Positions 7,116-9,735 of a stretch of DNA of 9,735 nucleotides are shown here, piece after piece. The first letter of the stretch is position 1; each line of letters starts with the position of its first letter. The stretch lies in NCBI GenBank assembly GCA_937901895.1, contig CALGTD010000148.1:1-9735 (forward strand), written 5' to 3'. Below the pieces are notes generated by a model. The model did not search any database and had not been told where the DNA came from. It worked only from the letters and a program-made list of their open reading frames with translations. Source of the stretch: an uncultured Spartobacteria bacterium (lineage in GTDB: Bacteria; Verrucomicrobiota; Verrucomicrobiia; Chthoniobacterales; JAATET01). The position numbers and the translations under genes are program-made.

Positions 7116-7376
7116 TTACCGGGGGTTGGTCGCCACTTTGACCGTCAAAGGCGTGTGGGTTTTCGGATTGACGTTCGGAAGCCGCACCGTTTTGACGTTG
7201 GCGCTCTGCTTGGCCGCGGTCACTTCTCCGGCCCGATAGAGGGCGATCTGAACCGCTTTCGCTTTCTTTACCGGCTGGTAAGCAAAGGCGGGGTGGGCAT
7301 CGCCCGGCCCGGCAAAAGCTGCTCCAGCGAAAGCTCCTGCAATGGCGAGGACGCTGAGGGTTTTGAGGGTTTTCAT
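7116..7376 (-). CDS. Small secreted basic protein of unknown function, 86 aa
   Basis: The signal peptide is very clear (residues 1-22, a Lys-containing start and an Ala/Gly-rich core ending AFA), leaving a mature chain of 64 residues. The mature part begins GPGDAHPAF and is rich in Lys, Val, Ala and Thr, with no Cys and two His. A helix is likely around VKKAKAVQIALYRAGEV, and the rest looks extended. I recognise no family. It is followed by a good terminator candidate at 7044-7067 and preceded by 180 bases without a gene (7377-7556), so it probably has its own promoter, though I could not pick one out; that gap shows only AT-rich sequence next to the start and no Shine-Dalgarno. Its position among metal-binding secreted proteins suggests an envelope role only by association. 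Confidence 0.65.
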   Translation of the reverse strand: MKTLKTLSVLAIAGAFAGAAFAGPGDAHPAFAYQPVKKAKAVQIALYRAGEVTAAKQSANVKTVRLPNVNPKTHTPLTVKVATNPR

Positions 7377-7556
7377 GGTATTTGGTTTTTCTATTTAGGT
7401 TTCTCTTTTTGAGCCTTTCGGTTGCTTCATCGAGAAGTTTCCGGGCTCTATCGGTTGAACGCGGATTCCGTGAAAAACCCTCAAAGAAAATTCATATTGC
7501 CCCCACCAATGCGGGAAAAATCCGTCCATCCTCCAGCGAGGAAAAGAGCGGCCAGC

Positions 7557-8408
7557 CTATTTGCGATCCACAATGAAGCGGCGGCCAACAGTGTCCAGCG
7601 TGATACGAAACCGTGAGAGCACGCCGTTGCCCAGCAAGCCGGATTCTCCCGGAAAAATCCCCCGGCTGTGGAGTCCAGTCCACACTCCCGGCAGATGGCA
7701 TTCTCCCAATCGCACATCCGTCCGAAGGGTGCGAACCGAGGCGTTCGCAAGACCGATGGACGCGCTGAATCGAGGGAGTTTTTCGATTTTTCCGCCGACC
7801 CATTCCAGCGAAGAGTCACAGCCGGTATCCACCCGCATCCACTGCGAATCATTTCCTGCAATATCAACTGGCACGCAAAACGTTCCGTTGCGGGCTTTCA
7901 AGGGCAACGTCACACTATCGTTGCTCTGCGGAGCGTGGTTCAGAATTCGGATTTTTTCTGCGGCAAAATCCAGTTGGACAATGCGCCGATGGAAAAACTC
8001 CACACCGATCAATCCGTCGATGGGTTGGTGACAGGTTTTGCTTACGGCACCGAGGTCGATTGCAAGCAATTTTTTGGGAAGGGCCACTCCCTCGACATCC
8101 GCCTCAAAATTGCCGACGCGATAAGCGTCAGTCCGGGAATGAACGCCCTGCACCGCCACCCGCCCTCCGAGTTTAATCCCGAGGCGGCGGGCGACGCCGA
8201 GATCCAATACGCTGGAAGCCGCGCCAGAATCCAGCAGAAAATTCAACGGTTGGTCGTATCCCTTCACGGAGATTTTCAGCCAGAGATACCCATCCCGATA
8301 CTGAAACGGGATTTCCTGAAGAGTGTCGGCGTAGCCACAAAGCCCGCTCAGCAGGCCGAAAGCCAAGACAAGACGGTTGAGACAGCGACGATACACGAGT
8401 GAAACCAA
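7557..8408 (-). CDS. Secreted retropepsin-like aspartic protease, two catalytic half-sites in one chain, 283 aa
   Basis: Predicted periplasmic endopeptidase. After a signal peptide (to about residue 27, ending CGYA), the first half-site is FLLDSGAASSVLD with D60-S61-G62-A63, the retropepsin-type active-site strand. A second half-site, MRVDTGCDSSLEW with D194-T195-G196, lies in a repeated half-domain. Each lobe ends with a Gly-rich strand, such as DGLIGVEFF in the first and GLLGNGVLSRF in the second. This is the clan AA pseudodimer layout, so one chain could form a whole active site. No ATG is available at the 5' end: the frame starts with TTG at 8408 or GTG at 8396, and the signal peptide works with either. 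There is no Shine-Dalgarno sequence. The gene is divergent from the cnrYXH-like cluster. Substrate unknown. Confidence 0.8.
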   Translation of the reverse strand: MVSLVYRRCLNRLVLAFGLLSGLCGYADTLQEIPFQYRDGYLWLKISVKGYDQPLNFLLDSGAASSVLDLGVARRLGIKLGGRVAVQGVHSRTDAYRVGNFEADVEGVALPKKLLAIDLGAVSKTCHQPIDGLIGVEFFHRRIVQLDFAAEKIRILNHAPQSNDSVTLPLKARNGTFCVPVDIAGNDSQWMRVDTGCDSSLEWVGGKIEKLPRFSASIGLANASVRTLRTDVRLGECHLPGVWTGLHSRGIFPGESGLLGNGVLSRFRITLDTVGRRFIVDRK

Positions 8409-8559
8409 GCAATTTTCACACCAAAATCAGGAGCTGTGCCGCTCTAGGGAACGGGGAAAGGACGAATGACGGTAGGGCGACCCTCTGACCAACCGTGACA
8501 GCACAGAAAAAGTCCCCTAAATCACGAGGGATTTCTGATAGAGTGTCGTTTTACCTCAC
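8409..8559. promoter_or_regulatory. Divergent promoter region between the protease and cnrYXH-like genes
   Basis: Both neighbours are transcribed outward from these 151 bases, so promoters for each are expected. On the + strand, GGAAC (8448-8452) followed after 17 bases by CGGTA (8470-8474) has the shape of an ECF sigma promoter and could be an autoregulatory site. GTGACA (8495-8500) followed after 17 bases by TAAATC (8518-8523) is a weak housekeeping-like alternative. Neither match is strong, and no Shine-Dalgarno precedes the ATG at 8560. Confidence 0.35.
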
Positions 8560-8898
8560 ATGAATAATCGCAATTTCGATGACCTGCTGGCGGAACTCCG
8601 GCAGAACAAGGCTCCGCCGCTGCCGGGCTCCTTTGCCTCGGATGTTTTGCGCGAAATTCGGCTCAGACGCGCCGCCAGCACAAACGATTCGGGTTGGGTT
8701 TCGGCCCTGCTGCTGTGGTGCCGTCCCAGCGTCCTTACGGCTGTCTTGACGGTAACCGTCACGGTCGGCCTCGTATTGCCGGGAATTGACATGGCCCGTT
8801 CAACGAATCAGTCGAGGGCGGCTGCCAATCTGGACCTGAATATTTTTTCGCCCTTCGCGTCCAACCTTCCTTCCGGTCTTCTGGCCAAAGTCCCATGA
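8560..8898 (+). CDS. CnrY-like single-pass membrane anti-sigma factor candidate, 112 aa
   Basis: A 45-residue polar N-terminus without a signal peptide, containing LPGSFASDVLREIRLR (21-36), is followed by one long hydrophobic stretch (about 47-75) and a short outer tail with IFSPFASNLPSGLLAK (95-110). This gives a cytoplasmic sigma-binding segment, one membrane helix and a small periplasmic tail, the design of CnrY (about 95 residues) in Cupriavidus metallidurans. Sequence alone would not prove the role; the order does: its stop overlaps the start of a CnrX-like sensor gene as ATGA, and an ECF sigma gene follows. It would hold the sigma factor inactive until the sensor binds metal. It has no zinc-binding anti-sigma motif (HxxxCxxC). 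Alternative: an uncharacterised membrane partner of the sensor. Confidence 0.72.
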   Translation: MNNRNFDDLLAELRQNKAPPLPGSFASDVLREIRLRRAASTNDSGWVSALLLWCRPSVLTAVLTVTVTVGLVLPGIDMARSTNQSRAAANLDLNIFSPFASNLPSGLLAKVP

Positions 8899-9353
8899 AA
8901 AAGCTGCAATCCGTTCTATTCCTGCTGCTGGTAGTCTTCGTCGTGGCGTGCGTCGCTGCGTGCCTCGCCATTGTTCTGAGTAACAAATGGCAAAAGCCGG
9001 TGAGTCAGAACACGCACGACTGGATTCATTCCCAGCTCTCATTGACCACCGAGCAGGAGAAAGCCTTGGAACCCATCGAGAAGCGCTATCATGACAGGCG
9101 AAGGGAGCTGGAGCAGCGGCTTCTTCTCGCCAACCGCGAACTGGCCGAAGCGATTCTCGCAGACGGCAGAGATTCCACCCGTGTTCATGACGCCATCGAA
9201 AAAATACACGCCGACATGGGGGAGTTGCAGAAAGTCACCATCGGGCATGTCTTCGAGATGAGGAATGTGCTTACGCCGGAGCAATACCGGAAACTCCTAA
9301 ACCTCACCGCAAACGCACTCTACAACCTTGGCTCCGATCATGGAGGCGAATGA
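8895..9353 (+). CDS. cnrX: CnrX-like periplasmic Ni/Co sensor, membrane-anchored, 152 aa
   Basis: An N-terminal membrane anchor (about 6-28) leads to an all-helical periplasmic domain of the CnrX/NccX heavy-metal sensor family. The domain carries the HDWIH pair (H41, H45), the helix turn with E62 (LEPIEKRYH), the helix with LLLANRELAEAI, and HVFEM (H118, M122) before LTPEQ. CnrX of C. metallidurans binds Ni or Co with H42, H46, E63, H119 and M123 (established knowledge); here the same five residues occur with the same spacing, shifted by one. Length (148 in CnrX) and anchor also match. It should bind metal in the periplasm and signal through the CnrY-like protein. Genes overlap by 4 bases upstream and 14 downstream. 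Whether it responds to Ni, Co, Zn or another ion cannot be told from sequence. Confidence 0.92.
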   Translation: MKKLQSVLFLLLVVFVVACVAACLAIVLSNKWQKPVSQNTHDWIHSQLSLTTEQEKALEPIEKRYHDRRRELEQRLLLANRELAEAILADGRDSTRVHDAIEKIHADMGELQKVTIGHVFEMRNVLTPEQYRKLLNLTANALYNLGSDHGGE

Positions 9354-9735
9354 CGCCGAGCCTGAAAATGATTGGGAACTTGCACACCGTGCAGCCAACG
9401 GAGACGAAGATGCTTATGCCTGCCTGATCGCGCGCTTCCAAGGCCCGATCCACAGCTTCATTTACCGCTCGGTTGGAAATGAAGAGACCGCCCGCGACAT
9501 CGCGCAAGAGGTATTCGTCAAGGCATGGTTCGCGCTGGGTCGCGTTCGAGAAAAGGCGCGTTTCTCGACCTGGCTGTTTCAGATCGCCGTCAATCTCTGC
9601 CGGGATTATGCGAAATCGAAAGCGGCCCGCCAGTCGCGGATCACGTATTCATTTGCTCGCGATGAACGGGACGAAAACCCCGACGACCGGGAATTTCCCC
9701 ACCCCGATCCGGCACCAGATCGACAGGCGGAGCTC
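9340..9735 (+). CDS. ECF RNA polymerase sigma factor (CnrH-like), N-terminal 132 residues, cut by window end
   Basis: Initiation factor that directs RNA polymerase to a specific promoter set. The ATG at 9340 lies inside the end of the sensor gene (14-base overlap), and the frame stays open to the last base. Sigma region 2 is clear: GDEDAYACLIARFQ (21-34), then ETARDIAQEVFVKAWFAL (49-66) as the core-binding and -10 recognition helices, then FSTWLFQIAVNLCRDY (75-90), the region 2.4 helix. An acidic, Pro-rich linker follows (108-127: DERDENPDDREFP...). The window ends before region 4, so the -35 recognition part is not visible. Full-length members have about 190 residues. As third gene after a CnrY-like and a CnrX-like gene, it is the likely output of the metal sensor. 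It could also be assigned to a wider ECF group on full sequence. Confidence 0.92.
   Translation, partial: MEANDAEPENDWELAHRAANGDEDAYACLIARFQGPIHSFIYRSVGNEETARDIAQEVFVKAWFALGRVREKARFSTWLFQIAVNLCRDYAKSKAARQSRITYSFARDERDENPDDREFPHPDPAPDRQAEL

Noticed and set aside
7668..8402. 244-codon open frame on the + strand
   Set aside because: It is antisense to the aspartic protease gene, which has both catalytic motifs and a signal peptide; the + frame shows no recognisable domain.
8173..8412. Alternative minus-strand start at 8412 in another frame
   Set aside because: The product is Arg/Ser-rich and out of frame with the DSG and DTG motifs of the protease.
8518..8533. Short inverted repeat AAATC / GATTT before the anti-sigma gene
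   Set aside because: Only five base pairs, AT-rich, and expected by chance; not enough to call an operator.
1..9735. Mobile elements, CRISPR arrays, tRNA or rRNA genes
   Set aside because: No transposase or integrase motif, no regularly spaced repeats and no tRNA or rRNA signature was seen by reading; the GC mosaic is the only hint of transfer.

Overview
This window looks like a chromosomal or plasmid-borne heavy-metal resistance island from a Gram-negative bacterium. Signal peptides, an outer-membrane TolC-type protein and an HME-RND pump all imply two membranes. GC is moderate to high (roughly 55-65% in the large genes). The small proteins around the pumps, and the frequent lack of Shine-Dalgarno sequences, remind me most of Verrucomicrobiota or another PVC-group lineage. 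That is a low-confidence inference from recalled family patterns; there is no rRNA or marker gene here to settle it. No tRNA, rRNA, CRISPR array, transposase or insertion sequence was seen.

Region 1 (3-6074, + strand) reads as one tightly packed metal-efflux operon that enters from the left. It holds the C-terminal 463 residues of a CzcA-type RND pump, a short TolC-family outer-membrane protein, a SpoIIAA/STAS-like cytoplasmic protein, a complete 732-residue ZntA-type Zn/Cd/Pb P-type ATPase, a small single-pass membrane protein that looks like a stripped-down CnrX, and a secreted His/Cys-rich metal-binding protein. Gene junctions overlap or are separated by only 3 to 52 bases. Together they would export metal from cytoplasm to periplasm (ATPase) and from periplasm to outside (RND plus TolC), with soluble periplasmic metal binders. 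The two small genes flanking the ATPase are clearly poorer in GC than it is, which suggests mosaic assembly.

Region 2 (6149-8408, - strand) converges on region 1 across a small hairpin. In its transcription order it has a retropepsin-like aspartic protease with two DS/TG motifs in one secreted chain, an 86-residue secreted basic protein of unknown function followed by a probable terminator, a secreted TRASH/YHS-like Cys-rich protein, and a four-helix membrane protein resembling DUF2231.

Region 3 (8560-9735, + strand) is divergent from region 2 and is the most informative part. It has three overlapping genes in the order single-pass membrane anti-sigma candidate, CnrX-like periplasmic metal sensor, ECF sigma factor (cut by the window end). 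This is the order and architecture of cnrYXH of Cupriavidus metallidurans. The middle protein keeps all five side-chain ligands of the CnrX Ni/Co site (His, His, Glu, His, Met) at exactly the same spacing. The likely logic is that periplasmic metal is sensed by the CnrX-like protein, the anti-sigma releases the sigma factor, and the sigma factor switches on efflux genes here or beyond the right edge.
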